A stretch of 64,000 nt of DNA, taken from assembly GCF_009928525.1 (NCBI RefSeq), contig NZ_JAABOK010000003.1, positions 558,001 to 622,000 of the forward strand, read 5' to 3'. The DNA is from Chitinophaga solisilvae (GTDB lineage: Bacteria; Bacteroidota; Bacteroidia; Chitinophagales; Chitinophagaceae). The notes under the pieces are model-generated. The model searched no databases, was not told where the DNA came from, and was given only the letters and a program-made list of their open reading frames with translations. A program made the position numbers and the translations under genes. Positions 1 through 10,398 of this stretch are shown here, in pieces (position 1 is the stretch's first letter; each line of letters begins with the position of its first letter).

Positions 1-548
1 GCATCATTGTTGATGGCGCCATCCAGGGTTACGTTGTTATAACGGTAGTTGGTACCGAGGAAGGAGTTGTTGTTGCTCTGCGGAGTAACCTTGGTGAGGT
101 CCTGCAGGCTACGGCTCAGTGTAGGCAAGGCTTTGATCTGCTCCTGTCCTATCTTGGTACCACCCGTTTTGCTGCCGGTATTACCGGTAACAACTATTTC
201 ACTTAATGCAGTGGATTCTTCCTGTAATTTAAAGTTGAAGCTGGTAGCACCTAATCCCAGGTTAACATTATCTTTAATTTCTTTCTTGTATCCGATAAAA
301 GATACAGTGATGGTATAAGGACCACCGGGATTGAGGTTCGGCAGAATATAACGGCCGTCTTCGTTGGTTTGTGTACCGCTTCTGGTACCGGTGCTGGTGT
401 TTACAATTACTACGGTAACACCAGGAATGGCCTGGCCACCCGGATCAGCCACCTTTCCGGATATAACCGAGGTTGTGACCTGCGCCTGGGCAGCATTAAA
501 AAATAAAATGACAATAAAGCTCGCTATTAGCGTGACAAAAGATTTCAT
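1..548 (-). CDS. Oar-like TonB-dependent receptor, N-terminal part (runs off the window)
   Basis: This is the first 182 codons of an outer-membrane TonB-dependent receptor; the rest lies beyond base 1. The ATG at 548 opens a signal peptide ending near AAQAQ (residues about 1-21). A carboxypeptidase-regulatory-like beta-sandwich follows (about 22-110; GKVADPGGQAIPGVTVVIV, then NEDGRYILPNL). Next comes the start of the plug domain, with SEIVVTG and LSRSLQDLTKVTPQS. The GTRSG and GGPYTI features fit Oar-type receptors better than glycan SusC proteins. The family imports bulky substrates across the outer membrane using TonB energy; the substrate cannot be told here. A short inverted repeat lies just upstream of the start in the leader. 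Family assignment is firm, substrate unknown. Confidence 0.85.
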   Translation of the reverse strand, partial: MKSFVTLIASFIVILFFNAAQAQVTTSVISGKVADPGGQAIPGVTVVIVNTSTGTRSGTQTNEDGRYILPNLNPGGPYTITVSFIGYKKEIKDNVNLGLGATSFNFKLQEESTALSEIVVTGNTGSKTGGTKIGQEQIKALPTLSRSLQDLTKVTPQSNNNSFLGTNYRYNNVTLDGAINND

Positions 549-552
549 AAAG

Positions 553-570
553 CCTGTAAGTATTTACAGG
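553..570 (-). promoter_or_regulatory. leader hairpin just upstream of the receptor start codon
   Basis: A perfect 7-bp inverted repeat (CCTGTAA / TTACAGG, 4-base loop) ends 4 bases upstream of the receptor ATG on the transcribed strand. It could affect ribosome access or be an operator. Function is inference. Confidence 0.35.
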
Positions 571-813
571 TGCAAAGCACGCACTCCAAAACAACCAGAA
601 TGTTAACAGATCATTACGAAATTGTTAAGGACTGCTTAAAACTGCCTTAAACTTATGTTAAATGGAGTTTTATGGGTTAAAATAATATTATGTTCATGAA
701 GTTGTATGAAAACAATGTTAAGAGTTTGCAGTAAATGAGCTAGAAAATGATTGTTAACTGAAGATGAACAATAATCGATTTAAAGTAACCTTAACGTATA
801 TACGAAAAGAAAA

Positions 814-833
814 CCCTGTCTGAACAGACAGGG
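814..833 (-). terminator. terminator of the small lipoprotein gene
   Basis: An 8-bp perfect stem (CCCTGTCT / AGACAGGG) with a GTTC loop is followed, on the minus strand, by a T-rich run. It lies about 40 bases past the lipoprotein stop. Confidence 0.75.
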
Positions 834-870
834 TGCAGTTAATTTCGAAATGAAAACGGGGTCTCCCGTT

Positions 871-1326
871 TTAAAAATTTACTTTGAAAGTTCCGTCCGT
901 TAAAGGTTTTTCTATTTCACCACTGGTTAATGTGCCGGAGAATGTACCCTCCGCATCTTTACTATTAATGCTCGAAATTTTGACAGTGACGGCGCGCCCG
1001 AAATAACCGGGCTCTTTCTGCTGGATATCCATCAGAGACATTTCAATGTTCTCTGCATACTGACCCGCTTTTACGCCGTCCGGGAAAGTAACCAGCAATT
1101 CCATATGCTTACCGAAATTGTTGGTAACACCATCTACAATCAGTGTTTTCTTCCCCTTAATAATGGTATCGGTGATATAACCCTGGGTGGAATTGGATTT
1201 ATATTCCACATTATCCAGTTTGAAGGAAAAGTAGCCTTCCGGCGTTACTTCTTTATCTTTTTTATTACATGCTGTAAGGCCCGTTAATACTGCAATAACG
1301 GCAAGCACTACATGTCTTAAACGCAT
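871..1326 (-). CDS. small lipoprotein of unknown function
   Basis: The 151-residue product begins with a lipoprotein signal peptide whose lipobox is LTAC (Cys20), so it is predicted to be anchored to a membrane and to face the periplasm or cell surface. The mature part (GYFSFKLDNVEYKSNST onward) is beta-rich with no catalytic motif that I recognise. It resembles the many small Bacteroidota lipoproteins with an immunoglobulin- or lipocalin-like fold, but I cannot name a family. It is a single gene with its own terminator, divergent from the TPR-AAA gene. Confidence 0.7.
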   Translation of the reverse strand: MRLRHVVLAVIAVLTGLTACNKKDKEVTPEGYFSFKLDNVEYKSNSTQGYITDTIIKGKKTLIVDGVTNNFGKHMELLVTFPDGVKAGQYAENIEMSLMDIQQKEPGYFGRAVTVKISSINSKDAEGTFSGTLTSGEIEKPLTDGTFKVNF

Positions 1327-1628
1327 ATTCTTATTGGTTTTTTAGGTATAGGTCCTGCCATTATATTTATCAACAACCCGCGCCGGCCCGGAAACAATTC
1401 CCCCGGCCGGCCGCATTGCAAAGATTTACCAGGTTGTTTGTTGGCATAGGGATAAAATCAGGTGCAATATATGTTTATAATTTTAAATTAAATAAAATAA
1501 TAATAAGTATGAACAAAAGTTAACACCGCAGAAGGGCCGGCAGCGGGCGGAAATACTAATATTAACAATATTTTTGTGGGGCATTCCGTATTATTACCCT
1601 TTGTGAGTTTTAACATTAAAGCACATTT
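1327..1628. other. divergent intergenic region with a GC-rich block
   Basis: This region separates the lipoprotein from the TPR-AAA gene. It is AT-rich apart from a block of GGCCGG-type sequence at 1378-1413 that could form a short GC hairpin. A Bacteroidota -7-like element, TATTTTTG, lies at 1569-1576, giving a leader of about 45 bases for the AAA gene. No coding sequence is seen. Confidence 0.5.
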
Positions 1629-2954
1629 ATGTCATCGGAAGTAGTAAAACAATTACAGGAAGCCGTGCAGTTTTCGCCGGAAAATGTGCCGTTACGTCTG
1701 CATCTCGCCCAGGTGCTGCTGCAGGATTATCAATACACACAGGCAGAAGAACAATACCGCAAGGTATTGGAGCTATCGCCGGATAATGCCGCCGCACAAC
1801 TGGGATTAGCCCGTACCTTCTATCATCAGCAAAAATATTCTGCCGCCATCGTGGTGCTGGAACAACTGGAACATCATGAACCCGATCATTTCGATGGATT
1901 GCTGCTCCACTGCCGCATCCTGGTGAAGGAAAACTCCCTGCAGGCAGCCAGGGATATCTATCAGCACCTGCTGCAGCTGAACCCCGGCTTCCGTGATGAA
2001 GCACTGGACGCTCAGTTCCGCATGCCACAGCAGTCATCCCTTTCTGCTGAAGATGATCTGGAAGAAGAAGACCAGGAAGGAATCTTCTCTATGGAGAAAC
2101 CGGATATCAACTTCTCCGATGTAGGTGGCATGGAAAGAGAAAAACAGGAAATAGACCTGAAAATAATTAAACCACTGCAGTTCCCCGATCTCTATAAAGC
2201 CTACGGGAAAAAAGCTGGCGGTGGTATATTATTATACGGCCCTCCGGGTTGTGGTAAAACCTACCTGGCCCGCGCCACTGCCGGACAGATACAGGCGGAG
2301 TTTATTAATGTCGGCATTCACGACGTACTGGACATGTGGATAGGCAACAGTGAAAAGAACCTGCACAGCCTGTTCGAACTGGCCCGTCAGCGTAAACCAT
2401 GCGTACTGTTTTTTGATGAAGTGGATGCACTGGGCGCTAACCGTAACTCTATGCGCAACAGCGGCGCCAGTCACCTGATTAATCAGTTTCTCGCTGAAAT
2501 GGATGGCATCGCTGCCAACAATGAAAACGTACTCATTATCGGCGCTACCAACGCGCCCTGGAGCCTGGATCCGGCTTTTCGCCGCCCCGGCCGTTTCGAC
2601 CGCATTATTTTCGTGGCGCCCCCGGATACAGAAGGGCGCGAGGAAATACTGAAACTGCAGCTCCGCAATAAACCACTGGCCGACCTGGATTATAAGGCAC
2701 TGGCAAAAGCCACTGCAGGATATTCCGGCGCAGACATCAAGGCCATCGTTGACATGGCCGTGGAAGATAAACTGATGGAAGCGCTGCAGAAAGGCGTTCC
2801 GCAGCCGGTATCACAGAAAGAACTGGTGAAAGCCATCAAATCACATAAACCTACTACCAGGGAATGGTTTAATACTGCCCGCAACTACGCCCTCTATGCA
2901 AACGACGCCGGCCTGTATGACGATGTGTTGAAATACCTGGATATTAAGAAATAA
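1629..2954 (+). CDS. TPR-AAA+ ATPase
   Basis: The protein has 441 residues. Residues 1-125 are TPR-type helical repeats (AEEQYRKVLELSPDNAAAQL). An acidic linker (about 139-150) leads to one AAA+ module. This has Walker A GPPGCGKT (204-211), Walker B VLFFDE (259-264) and a second-region-of-homology segment GATNAPWSLDPAFRRPGRFD with the arginine fingers. The AAA core resembles Cdc48/FtsH-type modules, but there is no protease domain, so it is probably a remodelling or unfolding ATPase whose TPRs choose the partner. The next gene starts 3 bases after the stop and is also TPR-rich with a membrane domain, which suggests a membrane-recruited pair. The client is unknown. Confidence 0.85.
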   Translation: MSSEVVKQLQEAVQFSPENVPLRLHLAQVLLQDYQYTQAEEQYRKVLELSPDNAAAQLGLARTFYHQQKYSAAIVVLEQLEHHEPDHFDGLLLHCRILVKENSLQAARDIYQHLLQLNPGFRDEALDAQFRMPQQSSLSAEDDLEEEDQEGIFSMEKPDINFSDVGGMEREKQEIDLKIIKPLQFPDLYKAYGKKAGGGILLYGPPGCGKTYLARATAGQIQAEFINVGIHDVLDMWIGNSEKNLHSLFELARQRKPCVLFFDEVDALGANRNSMRNSGASHLINQFLAEMDGIAANNENVLIIGATNAPWSLDPAFRRPGRFDRIIFVAPPDTEGREEILKLQLRNKPLADLDYKALAKATAGYSGADIKAIVDMAVEDKLMEALQKGVPQPVSQKELVKAIKSHKPTTREWFNTARNYALYANDAGLYDDVLKYLDIKK

Positions 2955-2957
2955 TTT

Positions 2958-4175
2958 ATGGCTGTACTTATTCAGCGCGCCCAGCTGCTACTGCAACAGG
3001 GCCGTTTTCAGGATGCGCTTACTGCACTGCGGCAATATCTCCATACCAGCGCCAACGACCCGGATGCGCTTTTCCTCCTGGCTATCTGCTATATGGAACT
3101 GGACCGCCAGGACGATGCGGAAGCAGTTATCAGCAACGCCCTGAGCCTGGCTCCGGATGATGACCGCTTCTTCTACCTGCGCGCCCGCGTGGCACTCAAT
3201 AAAAACCAGCTGAACACGGCACTGGAAGCCATCAGGGAAGCGGTAGCCATCAACCCGCATCATGCGGACTACTTCGGCATGTGGAGCCAGATACTCCTCT
3301 TTAAAAAAGACTACCAGGAAGCCCTGCATAAAGCGGAAGAAGGGCTGGCAATAGATCCGGAGAACCTGGTATGCCTCAATCTCCGCTCCAATGCCCTGTT
3401 CAACCTCGGTAAAAAGGAAGAAGCATTTTCAGACCTGCACGAAGCGCTGGAACATAATCCGGAGAACGCCTATACGCATGCCAACCTCGGCTGGAAATGG
3501 CTCGAGGCGGGCGATCACCGTAAGTCACTGGAACATTTCCGCGAATCCCTGAAAATAGATCCTAACCAGCAATGGGCTAAAAGCGGTATGGTACAAGCCA
3601 TGAAAGCCAGGTACTGGCTCTACCGGCAGTTCCTGAACTACGCATTCTTTATGGGCCGCCAGAAAGCCCGTACACAATGGATCATCATCATTTCCATATT
3701 TGTGCTGACACAGATTGCCAGCAGAGTGTTTTTCCCCGTATACGTACTACTGGCGCTGCTGGCATTGTCTACCTGGCTGATAGTGCCGGTAAGCAACCTT
3801 TTCCTGCGCCTGAATCCTTACGGCCGCTACGCACTTACGCGGGAGCAGACAAAAATATCCAACCTCATAGGTATCCTGCTGCTGATAGCATTGCTGGCAG
3901 CAGGTGTATTCTGGCTCACCGGTATTCCTGCGCTGCTGAGTACCTGTATCTGTGCAGGTGTGCTGCTGCTGCCGGTATCCAGTATGTATGCGCCGGAATC
4001 GCCGAAAGGCCGCCGGATATTCCTGATCTATACGCTGTCTCTTGCCGTAATGGGACTGGCAGGTATTACCTTTACTATTGTAACCGGCGATCCGTTTAAT
4101 ATATTCGTTACCGTTATGCTGATCGGCGTATTTCTGTACCAGTTCCTGGCGAATTATGTGATCTCTAAAGAATAA
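2958..4175 (+). CDS. TPR protein with C-terminal membrane domain
   Basis: The 405-residue protein has about six TPR repeats in residues 1-215 (for example DALTALRQYLHTSANDPDAL and AYTHANLGWKWLEAGDHRKS). It then has a hydrophobic half with about five or six membrane segments (about 236-400). The TPR part is probably cytoplasmic and the C-terminal part anchors it in the inner membrane. The gene follows the TPR-AAA gene with a 3-base gap and is almost certainly co-transcribed and translationally coupled with it. I infer that it is the membrane dock or adaptor for the ATPase. No enzymatic motif is visible. Confidence 0.75.
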   Translation: MAVLIQRAQLLLQQGRFQDALTALRQYLHTSANDPDALFLLAICYMELDRQDDAEAVISNALSLAPDDDRFFYLRARVALNKNQLNTALEAIREAVAINPHHADYFGMWSQILLFKKDYQEALHKAEEGLAIDPENLVCLNLRSNALFNLGKKEEAFSDLHEALEHNPENAYTHANLGWKWLEAGDHRKSLEHFRESLKIDPNQQWAKSGMVQAMKARYWLYRQFLNYAFFMGRQKARTQWIIIISIFVLTQIASRVFFPVYVLLALLALSTWLIVPVSNLFLRLNPYGRYALTREQTKISNLIGILLLIALLAAGVFWLTGIPALLSTCICAGVLLLPVSSMYAPESPKGRRIFLIYTLSLAVMGLAGITFTIVTGDPFNIFVTVMLIGVFLYQFLANYVISKE

Positions 4176-4211
4176 TGAAATAGTCTTTATCTGAAACATT
4201 CATTATTGGGT

Positions 4212-4538
4212 ATGAAATTATCTGCAATGTCTGTTAAACAGGCGCTTAAAATTGCCCTGATAATATGTGTTGCCAGCGTACTTCTTGTATGGGTGGGGCT
4301 GGCTGTTTTTATGGATACGAAGTTGGTAGATATCCATATGCATGACACTTATGTAGTTGTTGCGGAACCTTATTTAACCGGCTTTCTGGCATCAGTACTG
4401 TTATGCTGCATTTTTGGGGTGCTGACTATTGTAAAGAGATATCGTCACCGGGTATTCCTGATATTCTTCCTGTTGACGGGACTGATTCCCATTTTATGTA
4501 TAGGGGCCGTTTTTGACCTGGTATTTCATCTGTTTTAA
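4212..4538 (+). CDS. small membrane protein with cytochrome-oxidase-subunit-I-like HDTY motif
   Basis: The protein has 108 residues if translation starts at the ATG; an in-frame TTG lies 6 bases upstream. It has three predicted membrane helices (about 12-34, 55-74, 80-106). Between the first two sits LVDIHMHDTYVVVAEPY. This is strikingly like the segment of haem-copper oxidase subunit I that carries the Mg-site His-Asp, but the two haem-ligand histidines that normally follow (HFH) are replaced by EPY. It cannot be an oxidase by itself. It follows the TPR gene by 36 bases and ends at a strong bidirectional terminator. Function unknown. Confidence 0.7.
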   Translation: MKLSAMSVKQALKIALIICVASVLLVWVGLAVFMDTKLVDIHMHDTYVVVAEPYLTGFLASVLLCCIFGVLTIVKRYRHRVFLIFFLLTGLIPILCIGAVFDLVFHLF

Positions 4539-4578
4539 AAAAGCGAAGCCCGGAGATATTTCTCCGGGCTTCGCTTTT
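4539..4578. terminator. bidirectional terminator between the small membrane gene and gyrB
   Basis: An 18-bp stem (arms 4539-4556 and 4561-4578, core GCGAAGCCCGGAGA) with a 4-base loop has A/T tracts on both sides. It serves the two convergent genes. Confidence 0.9.
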
Positions 4579-4597
4579 TATAGAATGGTATTGCTTA

Positions 4598-6592
<1,995 letters not shown>

Positions 6593-6623
6593 CTATTAGA
6601 AATAAAAATGGTAGACAATCATG

Positions 6624-6631
6624 CAAAAATA
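6624..6631 (-). promoter_or_regulatory. candidate -7 element of gyrB
   Basis: On the minus strand this reads TATTTTTG, matching the Bacteroidota TAnnTTTG consensus, about 45 bases before the gyrB ATG. Confidence 0.45.
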
Positions 6632-6699
6632 CGAAAAATAAGCCTTATTTCCATAAAAGAAACCGGGTTTTTCAATGGGATGGATCCGCGTTTTTTAGT

Positions 6700-8379
6700 C
6701 TATATATTCCCCGCCCCCGCCGTTTCCTTTACGCCGGTAAATAATGTTTTCCACACCAGGTTAAAAAATGACTTCTGAATATCCCTGCTATAGGTTGGAT
6801 TAGCTACCCTGACAGCCTCTCCTTTTAACGGGTTACTGTCTTTAATGACCAGGATATTGGCTACAAAGCTGACCAGCCCCTTACGGGTAAAGCCTTTGTG
6901 GTCCTTGTCCTGCTTCAGCAGGGCAATTTTGAGGTTGTCGTACAACAGGGTAACCTTGCCGGCAGCTTTTCGTTCATCTCCTTTAATATTAAAAGACAGG
7001 TGCCGGATATTGCAGGATTTGATTTCTACCTTGCCCAGTGGCTGGGTGACTGCATTCAGGTCCCGTCCGTTCATATTTTTCAGATCGCCGGATACGGCAA
7101 ACTGCCCGGCCTTATTATGCAGCATAAAATCAAAACGGGCCCTGAGCTTGCCGCTTTGCATGAATATGGCGTCCAGATCGGCTGTACAATGCCCGTTTTT
7201 CCGGACCAGGCTGTCTATATTGGTAATATTCCTGAACCGCCCGAAAACATTGCTGAAGCTGATGGTGCCTGTCTGCCCGGAAACCGGGCTTAACTCGGTA
7301 TAGGTGATACCTATATTACTACCGGTCAGCGTGTCTATTTTCAGGGGCACCTGCACCTTTTCCAGCTGCTGGTTGGGGAATTGCCCCAGTTTATTGCCGG
7401 GTGGCATGGGGAGCGTGCGGTCACGGTAAATATTCACCTTGCCTCCGCGGATCGTCACCTGCTGCGCCCATATCTGCTGCTCCTGCAGCAGCAGCCGGGG
7501 ATTCAGGTGATGTACCTTAATGTCGTTAAAGGTCACATCATATCTGTCCTGCTGATACCCGGTTTTTTGCTGGAAGGTAGCTTTATCATACCGGGGTTCA
7601 ATTTCAAACTGCCCGATATTGAATGTCTGTTCCGCCGCATCGTAGCTGATACGCCGCAGGTGCATCCAGTACAGGCTGTCTTTGGTCCGGTGCAGATAAT
7701 CTTTCATCCCTATTTCATAGTTACGGGCATATAAAAAGCGGCTGGGGTCTTTGAGTGCCAGGGAGTCTATCAGAAAATCGTTTACCCGTACCCGTAGGTC
7801 GCGGAACTGGTGGATGACCCGGGAAGAATCTTTTCTTGTGAAAATATATTTGAAGTTGGTACTGTCCAGCTGAAACCGGCCAATGAAAATGGATTTCATT
7901 TTTGTGGAGATATTTTCATAAGCTGTGCGTGGGTGGGTGGTATCTTTCACGGTGGCATCCTGCAGCATAACAATGCTGGGGGCAGTTACCACAAGGGCGC
8001 CGGCGTTGAGTTCCTTTTTCATGAAGTAGCGCCAGGGTTTGAAGTAGCGGAGCTGCAGCTTTTCCACGCTGACAAGATAAATACTGGAGGGCGCGCGGTG
8101 GGAGTTCCGCATCCGCTGATATACGGCAGAATCCAGTGTCATGGAGGCTTTGGTGAGCGTAACGCTGCCTGAAAGCACGTTCAGTTGCAGATCGCTGAAC
8201 TGTACCGTATAGAGGCTGTCGGACAGGTCGGCTACGTATCCCTGTAATTCCTGTCGTAACATCTTGTTCCAGTGCCGGTTAAGGTACCATCCGGTACAGA
8301 GGACTGCCATAATAAGTACAGCGATTACGGACAAAACAATCCTGGCCAGTCTGCGGAAGTTGAATGTTCTCTTTTCCAT
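6700..8379 (-). CDS. AsmA-like membrane-anchored envelope protein
   Basis: The 559-residue protein has an N-terminal membrane anchor (about residues 10-30, ARIVLSVIAVLIMAVLCTGW). A long beta-rich periplasmic region follows, with repeated short segments such as LQLNVLSGSVTLTKASMTLD and VEISHL-type turns. The anchor plus repetitive beta-groove architecture is that of the AsmA/TamB/DUF748 group, which act in outer-membrane lipid or protein homeostasis. The similarity is structural rather than motif-based. It is divergent from the AraC gene and ends about 120 bases from the gyrB start, in the same direction. The specific role is unknown. Confidence 0.6.
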   Translation of the reverse strand: MEKRTFNFRRLARIVLSVIAVLIMAVLCTGWYLNRHWNKMLRQELQGYVADLSDSLYTVQFSDLQLNVLSGSVTLTKASMTLDSAVYQRMRNSHRAPSSIYLVSVEKLQLRYFKPWRYFMKKELNAGALVVTAPSIVMLQDATVKDTTHPRTAYENISTKMKSIFIGRFQLDSTNFKYIFTRKDSSRVIHQFRDLRVRVNDFLIDSLALKDPSRFLYARNYEIGMKDYLHRTKDSLYWMHLRRISYDAAEQTFNIGQFEIEPRYDKATFQQKTGYQQDRYDVTFNDIKVHHLNPRLLLQEQQIWAQQVTIRGGKVNIYRDRTLPMPPGNKLGQFPNQQLEKVQVPLKIDTLTGSNIGITYTELSPVSGQTGTISFSNVFGRFRNITNIDSLVRKNGHCTADLDAIFMQSGKLRARFDFMLHNKAGQFAVSGDLKNMNGRDLNAVTQPLGKVEIKSCNIRHLSFNIKGDERKAAGKVTLLYDNLKIALLKQDKDHKGFTRKGLVSFVANILVIKDSNPLKGEAVRVANPTYSRDIQKSFFNLVWKTLFTGVKETAGAGNI

Positions 8380-8501
8380 CGTCTATGAATAAACGAAATT
8401 TATACCAATTGGTTGCAATCACACATGTAGAGATTAATGCTTATGTTAGGAATGCTTTGTAAGTGTATTGTCAAAATGTATTTCGTTTAATTACGAATGA
8501 C

Positions 8502-8509
8502 TAAATTTG
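8502..8509 (+). promoter_or_regulatory. candidate -7 element of the cysteine-cluster AraC gene
   Basis: TAAATTTG matches TAnnTTTG and lies 28 bases before the GTG start at 8538. It supports that start, although an in-frame ATG exists at 8586. Confidence 0.5.
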
Positions 8510-8537
8510 TCCTGTTTTAACAAAATTATAGCGAAAG

Positions 8538-9461
8538 GTGAAAGAAGTTCAGGAAATATTAGCATTGGCCATTCCGCAACCCGCGATGAGCGACCAGTTA
8601 CGGCTGGCGGAGGAGGATAGTGTAATTGTTCCGGACTGTCTGGACTTTACGTTGCAGCGTTTTGTTTATGACAAGCCGCTTCCTGTGGAGGATGTGGCAA
8701 TGGTGGTGTACCAGCCTGCCAAAAGGGGGCAATCTGCTGCTATTGAGCTGCGTTATTGCGTGGCCGGCAGCAAATACTGTAAAAATCCTTCCTGTACAGA
8801 TCAGTTGTGTGCTGAAGGAAACAAGGAAGCCTGCATTGACCGGGTGCCTTCTGTAGATCTGATTACCGTGCGTTTCCAGCCTGCCTTTATTCAGTCACTT
8901 CAGAAGAATACCACCAGTTTTTCCATTTTTGAGAATCAATCCCGCAAGCCTTTTGTGAAAACCATCCAGCCCTGCACAAAATCTAAGTCTGTGCTGGAAA
9001 CAATGGTGCATCACGATTATGAAGGCATGCTGAAAAACATATTCCTGCAAAGCCGGGCACTGGATCTGTTATTGTACAGTTCTGACCAGTTTATGCAGAA
9101 TGACACGGACGAGCGCTACGGCTGCCGCTTCCTGACCCACCTGGAAGACCGTGAAAAAATTGAAAAGGCCCGCAGCATCCTGCTCGAACAGCTTGATTCA
9201 CCTATTACCATCCGTGATCTGGCCCGTAAAGTAGCTATGAATGAGTGTTACCTGAAGAAAGGCTTCAAAGCTATGTATGGTACCACTATTTATGACTATT
9301 TCCAGAAGGAAAGAATGGAAAAGGCTAAAGGGTTGCTGTACGAAAAGGGGATGTCTGTATCTGAGGTAGCCATGCTGATGGGATATTCCTGTATCTCTCA
9401 TTTTTCCACTGCTTTCAAGAAGCATACAGGGTTGAAGCCTTGTGAATTACTCCTTCGATAA
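8538..9461 (+). CDS. AraC-family regulator with a cysteine-cluster sensor domain
   Basis: The protein has 307 residues from a GTG start. The C-terminal 100 residues form the double helix-turn-helix of AraC proteins (IEKARSILLEQLDSPITIRD, then GMSVSEVAMLMGYSCISHFS and AFKKHTGLKP). The N-terminal sensor part has five cysteines close together (C74, C81, C86, C91, C99; spacing C-X6-C-X4-C-X4-C-X7-C), which suggests a metal, Fe-S or redox sensor. That ligand is inference. It is transcribed away from the AsmA-like gene, and nothing nearby is an obvious target. DNA-binding role is firm; the signal is unknown. Confidence 0.85.
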   Translation: MKEVQEILALAIPQPAMSDQLRLAEEDSVIVPDCLDFTLQRFVYDKPLPVEDVAMVVYQPAKRGQSAAIELRYCVAGSKYCKNPSCTDQLCAEGNKEACIDRVPSVDLITVRFQPAFIQSLQKNTTSFSIFENQSRKPFVKTIQPCTKSKSVLETMVHHDYEGMLKNIFLQSRALDLLLYSSDQFMQNDTDERYGCRFLTHLEDREKIEKARSILLEQLDSPITIRDLARKVAMNECYLKKGFKAMYGTTIYDYFQKERMEKAKGLLYEKGMSVSEVAMLMGYSCISHFSTAFKKHTGLKPCELLLR

Positions 9462-9800
9462 GTTTATTATCTGTAAATAATTGTCTTTTAGTCATTTCTG
9501 TCAGAATGGCTGGCAGCGCCTGCTTGTGTGTAGGCCAGGATGACGGAGGGGTTTTCCTTTTTCGATCATTTCTTTTCCCGAATTGAGAAATGCAGGAAAA
9601 AATATCGTCGTTTCTTTGTATCACGATGGGCAGATATCTATCTGTAGATCCTATAAGCTTCCTTATTAGATTTGACCATGGGAGATGCTTGGCTGGCAAT
9701 AGTAAGTAAAGCCATAAAAAAATAACTTTCGTTCTTTATCAAACACCAATTGAACAAAGTGCAAATTGCCAGAAAAGTTTTCTACCAGATTTTATAAAGT

Positions 9801-9826
9801 CGCCTCGCATCTGCGGGGCGATTTTT
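9801..9826 (+). terminator. plus-strand terminator without an adjacent gene
   Basis: Stem CGCCTCGC / GCGGGGCG (one G-T wobble) with an ATCT loop, followed by ATTTTTATT. It is a canonical intrinsic terminator shape. Confidence 0.7.
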
Positions 9827-9870
9827 ATTGGGGTATACCCGGCTGATGCTTCGCTTAGGGGCAAAGAAAA

Positions 9871-9892
9871 ACCCCGCCCAAAAGAGCAGGGT
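9871..9892 (-). terminator. terminator of the PepSY-like gene
   Basis: On the minus strand, ACCCTGC pairs with GGCGGGGT, followed by TTTTTCTTT, about 40 bases beyond the stop codon. Confidence 0.7.
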
Positions 9893-9933
9893 CTGTCCTA
9901 TTTATCCCTATACCTATGAAATACTAATTTGTG

Positions 9934-10398
9934 TTACTCAGTGACGGTGCCAGCCTCATTTAACAGCACTGCTTTATCTGCACCATTGTCCTGAATATTT
10001 ACTTTGTAATAAGCAGCTACATCTGCTCTTTCAATTTTCCAGCCATCTTTTATGGTGGCAGCCGGATATTTTGTTTTCAGTGTACCAGCCACTGATTCCG
10101 GCAGTGTTTGTGCATCATATGCGCTTTTGGTAGAAATCCATTTACCATCAGCATCGTATGCTGCAACTGTTTTTATATTTTCTTTGGTAAAACTTACGTT
10201 CCAGTGTCCGGCGCTTGTTTTCGTCCATTTCGCGTCAGTCGTACCAGCAAAATTCTGATCAAAAGAACTCTTTACAGTTGCAGGTGCTTCCACCTTTTTT
10301 GCAACCACTTTTGTTTTTTTAACTGATTTTTTTTGCTGTGCAAAAGTTATGCCGGAAGTGAATAGTACCGCACAAAAAATTAACGTCAACTTTTTCAT
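9934..10398 (-). CDS. secreted PepSY-like (beta-lactamase-inhibitor-like) protein
   Basis: The 154-residue protein has a cleavable signal peptide ending near ITFAQ (residues 1-21). A lysine-rich linker (QKKSVKKTKVVAKK) precedes two small alpha-beta units, including FDQNFAGTTDAKWTK and LKTKYPAATIKDGWKIER. This pattern is typical of the PepSY-like, putative beta-lactamase-inhibitor-like family common in Bacteroidota. It is predicted to be periplasmic, and the family's function is not settled. It is a single gene with its own terminator and is divergent from ileS. Confidence 0.8.
   Translation of the reverse strand: MKKLTLIFCAVLFTSGITFAQQKKSVKKTKVVAKKVEAPATVKSSFDQNFAGTTDAKWTKTSAGHWNVSFTKENIKTVAAYDADGKWISTKSAYDAQTLPESVAGTLKTKYPAATIKDGWKIERADVAAYYKVNIQDNGADKAVLLNEAGTVTE

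Larger units (their letters stand above)
549..870. other. intergenic region upstream of the Oar-like receptor
   Basis: This AT-rich 322-base stretch has no convincing coding region. It holds the leader hairpin of the receptor at one end and the terminator of the lipoprotein gene at the other. No clear promoter could be assigned. Confidence 0.6.
9462..9933. other. 472-base non-coding gap
   Basis: No convincing gene is seen. The far end holds two terminator-like hairpins, one on each strand (9801-9826 and 9871-9892). The plus-strand one has no obvious gene before it except the AraC gene about 340 bases upstream, so it may end a small RNA or a long 3' UTR. Confidence 0.5.

Noticed and set aside
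3677-4199. Open frames in other frames and the opposite strand within the TPR membrane gene
   Set aside because: They are shadows of a gene with clear TPR repeats and membrane helices.
9415-9699. A 94-codon open frame overlapping the end of the AraC gene
   Set aside because: It overlaps the conserved AraC helix-turn-helix end and shows no protein-like pattern or start signals.
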